Assembly (NCBI GenBank): GCA_030710605.1
Contig: CP092876.1
Location: 59,960,252-60,024,251 of the forward strand
Source: Cordylochernes scorpioides
Taxonomy: Eukaryota > Arthropoda > Arachnida > Pseudoscorpiones > Chernetidae
Length of the DNA: 64,000 nt
Direction: 5' to 3'
Shown: positions 10,413-21,202 of the stretch, piece after piece
Layout: each line of letters opens with the position of its first letter
How positions within the stretch are numbered: the first letter of the stretch is position 1
Made by a program: the position numbers and the translations under genes
The notes under the pieces: model-generated
Databases searched by the model: none
Told to the model about the DNA's origin: nothing
What the model saw: only the letters and a program-made list of their open reading frames with translations

Positions 10413-11143
10413 AGGGAGTCGGTGGAAGAACCGCTACGACCCGGATTCGATTCCCGTGTCAAATTATATTGACAAACATTTTCAGTTTTTTTTTTTCTGA
10501 TCAGGTTTTAGAGGGAAGAATGTTGTCTTCGTTTGTTAGTGAACCAATCTCTCACGCCTTCTCATTGGACAAATGTGGCCATGTCTGTATAAAAGAGGGG
10601 ACTAAGGGAATGCGAGGGGGCTCAGAGCGTGGAGAATTGGTGTGGAGACGCTTAAAGTGTTTTTCTACGAGGTTTTTCCGTGTCTGGCTGCTCTCTTCGC
10701 ATCCCGGTGTCACCCGAGTCCGATCCCTACCAACGCTACAATAAAGATAAGTACTGTTTTGTTTTATTTTACCAATCGCGAGTTTCATTTACCTCCTTCT
10801 TGTTGTTGGTGTTGTACTCTTGAGTGTACTCTTTTCTGTGTATTGAGTTACATTTACTTTAGGCACTACTTTATTCCATTTTTGTGTGATAACCCGCAAA
10901 AGAAGTAACTTTTGTCACCCGCATTGGGCACTTTTTTTCTGATTTAAAAAAAATGCTCCAATGACCCCCGATTCTTGCAAAAGTTCAACCCCACCAGCGA
11001 GTGCAAGTAACCAAACGGGGCTATTGCACATTTGTAAGTGCAAAGTCGAACTGCTTTTCACGTGTGGTGCACTTACAGTAAAAGCAGTCGCCTACTTCTA
11101 CCCATCATGATTATCATGGCCTGTACCACGTGTACTAGGGGTA
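10413..11143 (+). repeat. tRNA-SINE family 1, copy B, split by a solo LTR
   Basis: The tRNA-like head (GTCGGTGGAAGAACCGC, then GGATTCGATTCCCG) ends at 10456. The SINE resumes after the LTR at 10918 with CCCGCATTGGGCACTTTT and runs through CAAACGGGGC, GTGGTGCACTTACAG and TACCACGTGTACTAGGGG. Removing 10457-10921 restores the expected order, so the SINE is older than the LTR insertion. The head is missing part of the D-arm-like region. Confidence 0.88.
10457..10917 (+). mobile_element. Solo LTR with 4-bp target duplication
   Basis: The 461-bp segment starts TGTCAAATTATATTGACA and ends TAACTTTTGTCA, so it has TG...CA termini. It is flanked by CCCG (10453-10456 and 10918-10921). It has a TATA box TATAAAAG at 10588-10595 and a polyadenylation signal AATAAA at 10740-10745, as an LTR promoter/terminator should. 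The termini TGTCA and the 4-bp duplication are the same as for the LTR element at 49510-52289, which suggests one superfamily (Ty3/gypsy most likely). A divergent relative lies 0.4 kb downstream. Confidence 0.85.
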
Positions 11144-11214
11144 AGAAAAAAAAGTTTTGACAAAGCGTCAAATGGCCATTTTGATGGTCTCTGGAAAGCT
11201 GTAATGAAAGAATG

Positions 11215-11650
11215 AGACAAACTCAAATTATTTGACTAAAAAAAAAAGTTGTTTTAAGCTTTTCAGTTATATTGGGAAAATGTTGTTTAGTTGTTAAGTT
11301 AACTGATCTTCCAAACCTTCTCATTGGACGAATGTGGCCATGTTTTTACTTAAAGAGAGTTCAAAGGGAATGCGAGGAGGTCTTCCAGGATTAATTGTGT
11401 GGAGACGCTTAAAGCGTTCTGTTTGCTTGATCCGTGTCTGGTAATCTCACATAACGGTGTGAGCCTAGTTCGCTCCTTATAAACGCTGCAATAAAAGATA
11501 AGTACTGGCTTTGTTATAACTGATTGTGTGTTTTATTTGTTTATTTAAGTCTTCCTTTTATTTTTATTGTACGTTTTGAGTGTAAGCGCTTCTATGTGTT
11601 GCGTTACTTTTACTTTAGGCTCTAGTACTTTTTATTTCGTATACCTTAGG
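11215..11650 (+). mobile_element. Diverged LTR related to the preceding solo LTR
   Basis: CCTTCTCATTGGACGAATGT, GTGTGGAGACGCTTAAAG, GTGTCTGGTAATCTC and ACGCTGCAATAAAAGATAAG line up in order with the solo LTR at 10457-10917. The boundaries are uncertain and no clear target duplication was found. It is probably an older copy of the same or a sister family. Confidence 0.7.
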
Positions 11651-12101
11651 ACGAGTGCATCGATACTATCCCAACTATCGGAAGATGACCGACTTCTGTA
11701 CAACGGAATTGTTTGCTTCGGTCACATCGCGTGACACAGGGGAATGGAGTACACCTTACTGACAGGAAAGACGTCTGGGCGACGCATACCTAGACGCCCG
11801 CCGACACGCTTCGTGACTAATTAAAGGAACACACTGGTTTAACGGTCGCTGAGATGATACATCGAGCTAAAGGCTGATATGGCTGGCGTCGTGTTTGGGA
11901 TGTAATATGTACAGTGGTGGGCCACAACATACGATCGCGAATAAAAAATGGTATTACTATTTTTTTTTTTGTAGGTAACCTGTAAAAAATAACTTTTGTC
12001 AAAACTTCCTTTGCTATTTAGAAACAGCTTTCTCAAATGGAAAATTCACGATAGATTTGACATTGAATTTCATTCGAAGTTTCCAAATCACAGATATGTA
12101 A
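11651..12101. other. No gene recognised
   Basis: The patch 11660-11830 is GC-richer and unique. No open frame is supported. Confidence 0.35.
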
Positions 12102-12798
12102 TCTATATATATAAAATTGAATGTCTGTGTGTCTGTGTGTGTGTCCTCTATGGATTCAAAAACCATACATCCAATCGCCGTGAAAATTTGGGATATTATT
12201 AGGCATATCCCCGGAAAGGTTTACGAAAAATAATTTCTTGAATATCTTAAATATCCTTAGAGTTATTTGCAGATTTGTAGCTTTAACTCGCAAGCGGGGG
12301 GCGGGTGACCTCCGGGAACTACGTCTATCTTCCATAAACGACCATGATTTTATTCAACTTATCGAGTATTTTTCAAGGGACCGGGAAAATATGTAGATAA
12401 AACGATGATTTTGTAATGTAGAAAATTAGGAAAGACAAAATTCAGGATGACACGGCACACAGGGACCGGGAAAAAATAATCACTTTATCGAGAGATTCAC
12501 GACCATGATTTTATTCAACTTATCGAGTATTTTTCAAGGGACCGGGAAAATATGTTAACTAGATAAAACGATGATTTTGTAATGTGGAAAATTATGAAAG
12601 ACAAAATTCAGGATGACACGGCACACAGGGACCGGGGAAAAATGTTCACTTTATCGAGAGATTCAAATTTACGAGTTTCAAATTATCAAAATATATCTTT
12701 TTTTTTTAATAAGTTTATAGAGAATTGTTTTAACAAATGTTCGTTAGACAAACCTTTACTGGGGTAAAACCTCGGGCGAAGCCGGGTACGTCCGCTAG
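12102..12798 (+). mobile_element. Non-autonomous Helitron, complete
   Basis: The 5' end reads TCTATATATATAAAATTGAA followed by TGTCTGTGTGTC, and GATTCAAAAACCATACATCC with CCGTGAAAATTTGGG follows, the usual 5' block of animal Helitrons. The 3' end reads GGGCGAAGCCGGGTACGTCC then GCTAG, a GC-rich hairpin followed by CTAG. The element sits between A (12101) and T (12799) without duplication, as the rolling-circle mechanism predicts. Inside, a block beginning ACCATGATTTTATTCAAC is duplicated at 161 bp spacing (12341 and 12502). There is no Rep/helicase frame. Confidence 0.92.
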
Positions 12799-13482
12799 TA
12801 TCTAAATAATGCTTTTTAATACATTAAAAACTTTTTTTTTTTTAGAATTTGACCAATGCCTTTAGGAAACGAGGGTTTGTCTGTTGAGGAAACAAAGCTA
12901 ACGTACGAAAGGTTCTAACATAAGAGTCTCTAATAAAACTACAAATTGAATTCAACAAAGACAATTTAATCGACGACAACAAGGAAAAGACAAATTTTAA
13001 TATAAAAACCTCTATGACAGATTCTGGTACAAAAAAAGGAGAAAAAAACAACAACACACGCTTGACATTGCATTTTATTAACTTTAATTTTGAAAGAGTT
13101 GCAATTTATTAATTCCTCGGGCAGCGCGACACAAAAATATTACACTTTATGACATTTAAATAAATAAATAAATAAAAAAGGCTGTACACTCTTTATTGCT
13201 CTTTTATATTTATAAAAATTGCGCCATAATTTTTTAAAACGGAGATATAGAAGGGGGGGAGGGACTTAAAAAAATAAAAAAGACAAGTTAATTAACCAGG
13301 CTAAATATGAATATTTATAGTTTCTTTCCTCTTGTGAAGACGATGTCAACGTTTTTGTAAAGATTGTCAACTGACATTACAAAATTTGAGGGCCGCTTGG
13401 TTTCATATGAAGAGAAAAGAATTTAGCGATATGTCATGATGCAATTTACACCTAAGTTTTCCACCGACAGAAATTAGAAGTA
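12799..13482. other. No gene recognised; AT-rich
   Basis: Poly-T and poly-A tracts, a TAAA microsatellite near 13160-13178 and small overlapping frames with no recognisable domain. Confidence 0.4.
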
Positions 13483-13545
13483 CAGTAGAACCTCCCTTTA
13501 GCGGACACCTCCTGAATCAGGAGAGGATTATTTTGTATAAAAAAA
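13483..13545 (+). mobile_element. 5' end of a pogo/Tigger-type MITE
   Basis: Starts CAGTAGAACCTCCCTTTAGC after TA (13481-13482). The body breaks off into the hairpin repeat that follows. The terminus is the same as the right end of the element at 33532-33681. Confidence 0.75.
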
Positions 13546-13569
13546 AAATAGCTGAAATTTTATCTTGTT

Positions 13570-13700
13570 TTTATTACAAGAAAATAAGACCAAATCCAAA
13601 TAATTTAATAGTATTTTAATACACACTATTAAATTATTTGTATTAGGTTCTGATTTTCTTGTATTATAATCTATAATCCAAATTGTGCTTTATCACTCTC
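13570..13700. mobile_element. Hairpin MITE-like repeat, copy 2
   Basis: Arms carrying AAGACCAAATCCAAATAATT and its complement flank TATTTTAATA. The right flank ATAATCTATAATCCAAATTG is the complement of the flank at 3905-3935. It appears inserted between two pogo-like sequences. Confidence 0.65.
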
Positions 13701-13728
13701 TTGCTTTTATTTTACAGGCTCATTATTA

Positions 13729-13906
13729 CAGTAAAACTTCCATGAGAAGACACCCGCACTAGAGAACACCTCTCTACAAAGGACAGTTTTCATTTGCAAA
13801 ATTACCATTTTTACAATTTAGCAAATCTCTGGTAAGAGGACACCTCTCCCTAAAGGACACTTTGGCTCTGTAATTAGGTGTTGTCCTTTATAGGGAGGTT
13901 CTACTG
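13729..13906 (+). mobile_element. pogo/Tigger-type MITE, 178 bp
   Basis: Terminal repeats begin CAGTAAAACTTCCATGAGAA and, inverted, CAGTAGAACCTCCCTATAAA. TA flanks both ends (13727-13728 reads TA with one base of uncertainty; 13907-13908 reads TA). Inside are AAAGGACAGTTTTCATTTGC and CTCTCCCTAAAGGACACTTT, shared with 33532-33681. It has no transposase. Confidence 0.85.
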
Positions 13907-13908
13907 TA

Positions 13909-14320
13909 TATCAATAGAGAAAGCGCACTTTTTTAAATAATAAAAACTTAGGTGATTGTTAATTTACCAAAACAAAGAACAATTAAAATTAAAGTTATAT
14001 TAAATTAACTTTAATTCGAAGTGATGAAAGATAATCAAAATGGTTTGTAAGATAGACTCAAATCTTTTAATTTCCAAAGCTATGCTTCAAGTAGGAATTC
14101 AATAATCTTTGCTAATTATTTGAAAAAATTAAAAGATAAAAAAAAAAAATCAAATTTCTGATAACAAGTATGAAAAGTAGTTCTCTAAATGCTTTCCTCT
14201 TGTCAAGAAAGTGTTTGGGAAACACCATTTACAGGCGTCCGTTGGCGCGTCTCTGTACTACAATACGACAATATTTCCCTTACATATTTCAGCATGGGAA
14301 AAATTTTGAATTATCAAGAA
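13909..14320. other. No gene recognised; AT-rich
   Basis: A 77-codon plus frame (14170-14403) has no domain and overlaps the following repeat. Confidence 0.35.
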
Positions 14321-14324
14321 AATG

Positions 14325-14450
14325 GGTTGGCCAAATATCAGGGAACAGGCTAAATCGACGTTTATTTGATTTCTGCTCCACTAGATGGCGCTCTGCCATC
14401 TAAAAAGCACATGTGCTCGTGGTCAGGATATGCCTTCATTATTTTTAATA
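14325..14450 (+). repeat. Interspersed repeat family G, copy 1
   Basis: Shares GGGTTGGCCAAATATCA, CTCCACTAGATGGCGCTCTG and CCATCTAAAAAGCACATGTG with copies at 34688-34805 and 43782-43877, and a small minus-strand fragment near 62625-62660. The 5' part folds around the sequence upstream of GCTCCACTAG. It may be the terminal part of a larger unknown element. Confidence 0.7.
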
Positions 14451-14679
14451 TTTTAGTATAAGTGGAGATATCGTGTAGGGTCATTTACAAACTACACGTT
14501 GTGAATTTTTATCCCAAGTAACACCCACTTCTAAATGTTCTTCTTATTTTGATAAATCATTCGACGGGTTATTTCTGAGTGAACACGAATCAATACTTTG
14601 ATAAATGTCAAATTTCAGAATTTATTTCGATTTTTTTTTATCTTTTTTACATTTTTATATATATAAAGTTTATATTTTA

Positions 14680-14775
14680 CTTTCGGGGGATATTGATCTA
14701 TAAAAATAAGCCACCCTCTCCTGTCAAAAAGTCGCAAAACTACGCTAATCTATGGCGTCTGCTAATTTAACGTGA
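14680..14775 (+). mobile_element. Family H MITE fragment
   Basis: GGGGGATATTGATCTATAAA and CACCCTCTCCTGTCAAAAAG match the end of the family H elements at 6903-7145 and 15003-15365. Confidence 0.6.
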
Positions 14776-15002
14776 TGGGAAATGCCTTTACATTTGGAAT
14801 TGGACATTTTCCCACAGTTAGGTGTCTATATTCTCAGAGTGAAGGTTAATTATATACCTTTACGTGTGTAACATTGCCGAGGCTTCAGCGTGAACATGCT
14901 ATAGCCCTAATTTTTGTTAATAAAATTAAAACTTTAAATATGGACTTATTATAATTTTATCATTAACTTTCTTTGATCTTAATTCTATTTTTTTCCCTTT
15001 AA
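14776..15002. other. No feature recognised
   Basis: About 225 bases of AT-rich unique sequence. Confidence 0.35.
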
Positions 15003-15365
15003 ATATGCATATATATATATATATATATATAAATAAAGGCCACCATCTTACCCGTCAAAATAGACGTCAAACTATACGCCATCTATATTTTGGCCTAGCC
15101 ACTTTGACAGCTAAACACCTCTTTGATAGATTGTGAATATTCCATTTGATTCCGGGTGGATCTCATGAAATTAAATCCACCCAGGACTAACGAGAACCAT
15201 TAGCCTGAAACCATGGTCTCCAGATGGGCGTTTCACAGTTTTCTAAAGATGGTGTTGTGGCTTTGTCACCGACTTGAGTCCGCTAGTTTGCGGAGACCAT
15301 CGATAGATGGCGTCTAGCTTAGACGGGAGAGGCGATCTTTTTTATATAAATCAATATCCTACCGG
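15003..15365. mobile_element. Family H MITE, copy 2, near full length
   Basis: After an (AT)n tract (15008-15031) the left end reads AAAGGCCACCATCTTACCCG and TCAAAATAGACG. The right end reads GACGGGAGAGGCGATC, then TCAATATCCTACCGG, the inverted counterpart. The middle has GGTGTTGTGGCTTTGTCACC, whose complement (GGCGACAAAGCCACAACACC) is in copy 1, so the two copies are inverted relative to each other internally. Confidence 0.7.
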
Positions 15366-15437
15366 CTTCATCTATCGTCGTTGAAAAAGGCAGAGTTGGA
15401 AGTTAAAAAGATCACTGTTATAACCTCTCTATCTGAC

Positions 15438-15551
15438 TACTCCAACGCTTGTTCGGCGGTACATATACTAAAATTGGAACGATACAGAGATGATTAGCAT
15501 GGCCCCTGCGCAAGGATGACACGCAAAATCGTGAAGCGTTCCATACTCCAA
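15438..15551 (+). pseudogene. U6 snRNA pseudogene with 8-bp flanking repeats
   Basis: From 15446 to 15543 the sequence follows U6: ACATATACTAAAATTGGAAC, GATACAGAGA, GATTAGCATGGCCCCTGCGC, AAGGATGACACGCAAAATCG and TGAAGCGTTCCA. U6 forms the catalytic core of the spliceosome; the ACAGAGA box and the internal stem-loop are intact. The 5' stem is degenerate and the 3' end stops at GTTCCA without the terminal T run needed for Pol III termination. TACTCCAA flanks both sides (15438-15445, 15544-15551), indicating insertion by retroposition. A TTATAA lies about 25 bp upstream, so a transcribed variant cannot be fully excluded. Confidence 0.85.
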
Positions 15552-18179
15552 TGTCAGATAATCAACCTAAGTAAATTCTACCCTACTCGATTATCCACCT
15601 TGTCATAGTTTTTAACATTGAGGTGGAAGCTACTTATTCTCCCAATCTACAAAGATGTAAATCATTCATGGCAATACTTTCCTACTTCAATGTTTATTCA
15701 CCTTTCAGTTTAACGCCTTCGAATTGATATTTGTAAAATGGATTCATGTTAACTTTACAAACTCGACGGCAACACCTTAACGTTACCTCGACAAGCACAT
15801 ATATACAGACACTCTATACCAAAAATGGAACTGGCAACAAATGCGATGATTGTTTATCTCGAGTTCCTATATAATTCAAGGTAATCATCAAATATGAATG
15901 GCAATAAACAACGAAATACATGATTCAATAAATTAAATATCGAAAGATATGTTTAATGTGACTAGATCAGAACAGCAAATAAGGAAGCATTTTCGAAAAT
16001 ATAAAGGAACTTAAAGAGAATCCAGATAATTCATATTGAATATACAAACTCTCCAAGACACGGTGTTCTATGTAAAGAATAGCGAGTTACAAAATTCCTT
16101 CAAAACAATCCTTAAAGGAAATTTATCAAACACATATTAGGGCGCATAGACAAAGAAATTTCACATAATTCAAGAACATATGAATCGTGTGTTAAAAACA
16201 AATCTTCCAAAGGTGCTCGTTATATATCCCTGGGATGAACCTAAAGAAAATTGGGATCATATTGTAGCGAAAAATAAATTTTATAATTTATTTTATTATT
16301 TAATTAATCAATGAAAATACACAGCACACAGAATATAACGGTGTATTTATGGAATCATCATGTATGTTCCATAGCTTGTTTGTTCAATATTCTCTAGATG
16401 TAAATAATTGGTTAGTTGAATTGGAGTCGCCTAGTCGTGTTGAGGCGTAATGAATAAATAATATTTTACTTCATCATTGATCTGTCATCCAATATACTAC
16501 GTTACAATATACATATAGATTGTCCAGAGCCATTTACCATCACTATTTGTTTGATGGTTGTCAAGCCAAAATCGAGAAATGTAATAAGTAAAAATGTCTC
16601 GAAAAATATTTATAGCTCTCTATTCAATTATTCTTCTATCATTATTATAATAATTAATAGTGCAGACTATTGACAAGATGCCAATAAAATTATATTAATT
16701 TTGAATTGTTTTCGGAGATTTTTGACATTCATGGATAACGCCATGTAATGGCTTCCGACAATCCTACTATTTCTGTTAGTAATTAATTCATATCATTTAG
16801 TACATAAAATGGTATTTTAAAAAATGCACCCGCGCGGACATCCAGATACAAAACCTAACCTGAAAATCGAATAAATTTGAAGAAAAAAGAACTTATGTTT
16901 ATATATAGGCATACCAAGGTACGGGAAGTTATTTTCCGATAGCGAGCCACTCCATTATCTAATAACAAGACTGATCCATACAAATCCAACTTGACGCAAT
17001 TCTGACCACGCAATAAAGTCAATACAATTAAGCGTAGGAGAAATAGTTCAATATTCCATCAAGCAGTTTGACAAATTCAATCCTAGGTTCCTGGAACTCA
17101 GCAACCTACAGTGTAAGTTGGACCAGAGTCTACAACGTCCGAGATCCAGGAAACCATTTCCCCCAGAACCAGATCCTATAAGTCTAAAACGTCAGCCTAC
17201 TTGAAGGACTACATGGTGAAATAATTTTCTATTCTATTAAGAATTTCCTTTAAACCGTAAAGAAGAACTGTTATATATAAAAACCTATTTGAGAGAATAT
17301 TTTGCTATCAATTCAATACCTATTTATAAATTGCCTATGTATTTTATACCCAATTCCATTCAATATGATTGATGGTTGATGTATTATCAATTTCGATTGT
17401 GATAAATTACAATTTCAACAATGAAGTGAATGCTACTTACTTTCAAAAAAAAAAGCTATCCCAATCTACAAGAGTTATTATTAAAAGATAGTCCAGTTTA
17501 TAAGGAGAGAGAGAGATCAGTTTAATGTTTTATGACAAACAAGAATTTATATTTGATATGAAGGTTCGAGTATACATATATCCAAGAGTTGACCGTGAAA
17601 AACAAGCTACAAATAGGCAGCAGTTTGTGAAGACACGAAAACGGTCTGTAGAGTCAGGACCCCAAGTTTGGGCGCCATACCATGCAGAGGTATATTACGG
17701 GCAAATGAAGAAAACTTACATACTATCTGTTTTCATCAAAAGCTTATGCTTGATTAAGAAAGAAAAGCTAAAGTATCAGAAATGAGTCGAAAACAGCGAT
17801 GTACATTTTTGAAACGACTGATTATCAAACTGGAGAATTCCTAAAAAATACATATCGGTTTGTCTTTAAATTCTAAAAGTTCTTCTCCTAACGATGTTAA
17901 GTTTATAAAATTTAAGTAAGAAGCAAAGTAACGTTTTTACGATTTGTATCGAATTACTAAACTCACCTGAGAGTCTTAAATCAACCTCGTTATTTACTCT
18001 CCCTTTACACCAGCTAGAATACACTCTAATAAATATTTGACTAACTCCTGGAACGTACAGAAGTCGCCAAAGGAGATTTAAATTCCCTATTTACGTAACA
18101 CTTTTTCAGCACAAAGATGTAATGATATCCAAAACTATCACGTAAATATCTTTTAGAAAAAAAAAAAAACGATGTAAAA
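15552..18179. other. No gene recognised; long AT-rich unique stretch
   Basis: About 2.6 kb without repeat-family boundaries that I can define. It contains an 86-codon plus frame (17525-17785), lysine- and arginine-rich, with no known domain or splice support. It is upstream of the promoter at 18.2 kb and could include regulatory DNA. Confidence 0.35.
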
Positions 18180-18400
18180 TGTTGTTTGTTGATGGGAGGT
18201 CAGCCACTCTGCGACTCATCCTATGAGTGTTGCACTCGGGTGGGTTCACCAAGCTATCGATTCGCGCGAGAGAGAAAGAGCGAGAGAGAGAGAGAGAAGG
18301 CTGCAGCTGCGGAAGAGGAGCAGGGAGAGACTGAACTGGCCGCCGTCCGTCTATAAATAGCAATCAATGCGCAAAGACCCCGCGCAGAGCGAGGGCGCCG
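18180..18400 (+). promoter_or_regulatory. Candidate Pol II promoter with TATA/MEF2 box, upstream of miR-133
   Basis: In order: a GA-rich run (18269-18299) like GAGA-factor sites, an E-box CAGCTG at 18304-18309, GC-rich sequence, and CTATAAATAG at 18351-18360. The last fits both a TATA box (TATAAA, 18353-18358) and the MEF2 site pattern YTAWWWWTAR. A start site would be expected near 18380-18390. A GC-rich leader and a splice donor follow. miR-133 lies 1.3 kb downstream on the same strand; MEF2, SRF and MyoD-type E-box factors control miR-1/133 in known animals. Its role as the pri-miR-133 promoter is an inference from position and motifs. Confidence 0.55.
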
Positions 18401-18417
18401 GCATTGACGACAAGAGG

Positions 18418-18616
18418 ATGCGGCGATGGCGGCAACGTCGTAGGTAAGGAGAACGAACTCTCAGTAGCCACAAGTCACCCCTGCTTCCTCAACCTTTCCT
18501 GTCCCTTGCGCAGCCCAGGGCCGAGGAGGACATTGGCTCCAGACACGAAACATCGATCCCGCCCTACCGTGCGTGACGCGATCCATTTGCTGAATGAACC
18601 GTCTGGCCGGAAATAG
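18418..18616 (+). CDS. Candidate spliced 42-residue microprotein or pri-miRNA first exons
   Basis: ATG at 18418 lies just downstream of the predicted start site. The first segment (18418-18443) ends TCGTAG before GTAAGG, a good splice donor. A pyrimidine-rich tract and CAG at 18511-18513 make an acceptor, giving a 70-bp intron. Joining 18418-18443 to 18514-18616 keeps one frame open to TAG at 18614-18616. The product would be 42 residues, very basic at the N-terminus (MRRWRQRR), ending LLNEPSGRK. I know no family for it. The alternative is that the exons are simply the non-coding 5' part of the miR-133 precursor transcript. No signal peptide or membrane segment is seen. Confidence 0.35.
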
Positions 18617-19677
18617 TAAAATAGATTTTTTTACGCTAATATTCCTTCATTGATAGCGAGAGCTTCCGCATTGACGTGGCACGCTCGACCCGTGTCTTGA
18701 TTAATTCGGCGTTTGGCATCCAAACCTAGTTTCTTCGTGTTTAGGCCTATTTTGTACGGCATTAAGCAAACCTGCTCGAGGTCTATTATTGCATTTCATT
18801 CCTCATTGATGAAGATGTAAACGATCTTTACTTATAAAGAGATTAGGATAGGAAAACCAGTAAGATATACAATTTAAAAGAATACAATAAACATATTGTC
18901 ATTAAAAAGAAAAATATTCGGAATTTAGAATATAATGAAAAAGAGAAGAAAGATCGAAAGGAAAGATAAGCGAAAAAAGGTGAAGGACCTGAAGACTATA
19001 TTTGGGATTCATGTGGCATCGATTGTGGGGGCGGAACTTTAATTCCAGCGAGGCGCACTCTGTGGACATAGTCTGTTTTAAATATGGGTGGATCCAAACG
19101 GATCATGGTGAAATAAATCCAGTTATTTAATAATTACTTTAACTATTTTTTTACAAATCGATTAGGATTACAACAAGCTATTAGTGGAAATATTTCCAAT
19201 CATTTTTGAATCGCTTTCTTAGTTCTTAGACCGTCTTAAAAAAAAAAAAGTTTCTTAAAGTCTTAATTCAAATATAGCCCAACCTTCCGAGGATTTTTTA
19301 TTAGATTCTGGATTTTCCCGAGGATATCAATTTCAACAGAAGAGTAGAACCAACGATAGGCGTGTCCGGAATATAAGCTATCTGTAGCAAGGATCATATG
19401 TCCGAACTACAGGGAAGTTCCAATTATCCAGGGGATGACAGCACCACGAAGTGACTCAGGTCCAAGTCGGGCTAATTTTAGTCGGTCCGTGAATGGCGCT
19501 ATTTGCAGAGCACCAGGGGGACCGCGCGAGGAAACCCGAGGCGCCCGCTCCATACAAGGCTCCTGCTATATTTAAAACAAGCAGGCGACGAGCCCCTCCC
19601 CCCTAAAATTAACCCCCTCCCGTCCGCCCCTCACGATAACAATTTAACGCCGGATGGAGGAGTCGCAAGGATGTGGA
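18617..19677. other. Region between promoter and miR-133; no protein gene seen
   Basis: Mostly unique. A GC-rich block at 19490-19670 (with GAGGCGCCCGC and CCCCTCCCCCCT) leads into the microRNA and may be conserved. Small open frames here have no domain. Confidence 0.4.
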
Positions 19678-19762
19678 CGATGCTAAGCTTTAGCTGGTTG
19701 AGGATTGGCCAAGTGTAAGTTCAACCTATTTGGTCCCCTTCAACCAGCTGTGGTTAGCATCG
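19678..19762 (+). ncRNA. mir-133: miR-133 microRNA precursor
   Basis: The 3' arm at 19729-19750 contains TTGGTCCCCTTCAACCAGCT, the conserved mature miR-133. The hairpin pairs CGATGCTAA (19678-19686) with TTAGCATCG (19754-19762) at its base, and AGCTGGTTGA on the 5' arm with TCAACCAGCT on the 3' arm, with GGCCAA facing TTGGTC nearer the loop. The loop includes GTGTAAGTTCAACC. miR-133 is a bilaterian muscle microRNA that represses muscle targets such as SRF in vertebrates and is ancestrally linked to mir-1. I found no mir-1 hairpin in the window by eye. Transcription is likely from the promoter at 18.2-18.4 kb on the same strand. Confidence 0.96.
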
Positions 19763-21202
19763 AGTATGTTCTTCGCCCGCCAGGTACGTATTTCTGGAAT
19801 GTGACGCATGAAACCTGCATGTATTGAGAGCATTCTTTTCTGTAGAGCATTTTTGAATCTTAGCATTTCTAACAACGCACTTTTAAGGGAAAAAAAAAAA
19901 GCCTTTTAGATATTTTTATATTTTTCTATTTCAAGTTACCTCTATATTTTTTCTTTTATATATTTCAACCTCTTTTTTTTACTAAATAATTTAGTTATAT
20001 ATATTCAGGATCATTTAAGCCCGTTTATAACATTTCGGGATGAATAGTAATTCGTTTATGATCATAAAACATGGGTATCCTTTAAATCGAGGGAATATTT
20101 TTAAAAATTAATCGCATCATTCATACTAGGTGAGCAAAATGGCTTAATATTCCTTCCGTATATCACAACTCTCGCGATGGGAATGAGGAAGCGAACAAAC
20201 TTTGTTCAGAGATTGTGTTAACATTTTGTTCGTAACATCTCGTAATGCCCTCCGTTGCCGGTTCAATTATGTGTTTAATTAATAGGTATGTTCTTTTTAT
20301 AAGCTACTTCTCGGGATAGTTAAAAGTTTGAAGAAGGTTTTAGCTGTTTTTTTTTTTAGGTGCACGTAACCCGGACGATACTTTAAAATTACCAAAGAGA
20401 TGCTTTCTTATGCCATTTTATTTGCTCGCATAAGTTCGGCGGCCCGAGTATGTGGCCAAAAAACACTGGAACGTCTACATATATAAACGAATATATAGAA
20501 TTTTTGTTGTTTTTAACACAAATTTAACTTGGATATTTTTGCTTAAAAAAAGTCAAAACACGCATTAAATTTAAATTATATCGATACATTAAAAAAATAC
20601 GGCATTATTAACTCATTTACATATTTAAAATATCTATTAGTGGTATGAAGTTTGCTTTCAGAGTTTATTTTTAATACAAACACCTTCGTTATAAATAAAT
20701 ATACATTTGGAATGAGAGAGAGATTTTTACAGTGCGAATAAACACCGGATGCGTGTATGTTTTCTAGGCAAATAAAGTCAAAGCACAGACAAGTGCAGGC
20801 AATCGGTCGAATAAACATGTAGGCAGAACCTATACCGATGTATATCTCAGTGTTAAAAGTGTTCAGCTGGTGCAATTCAAAGTTTTGAGCATAGTGGCAA
20901 CTCTCTTGAAACTCGTTGTCGCTAGAAATAGAGACGAAAAAAAAAGTGTTTTAAAATCAAAAAAGAACCACTGAAGTACTCTTATGACCATTTCAGATTG
21001 ATTAAATAGTGGAGCATTGAGATAACTATTACATGTTTCTTAAATAAAGTTACGTTCGAATGTTAGAAACACGATCCTTAAATTTATATCTTTTATATAT
21101 TCAATTTAATCACATAGATAAAAACACAGTCGAGTTAAAGTGTTTGACCAATGCAGAATTCGTTGAGAAAACGTTGACTAGCTCAGAATTATAACATAAT
21201 GT
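19763..21202. other. No gene recognised; AT-rich
   Basis: Poly-A and poly-T tracts. A 99-codon minus frame (20576-20875) has no domain. No transcription terminator for the microRNA transcript was identified. Confidence 0.35.
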
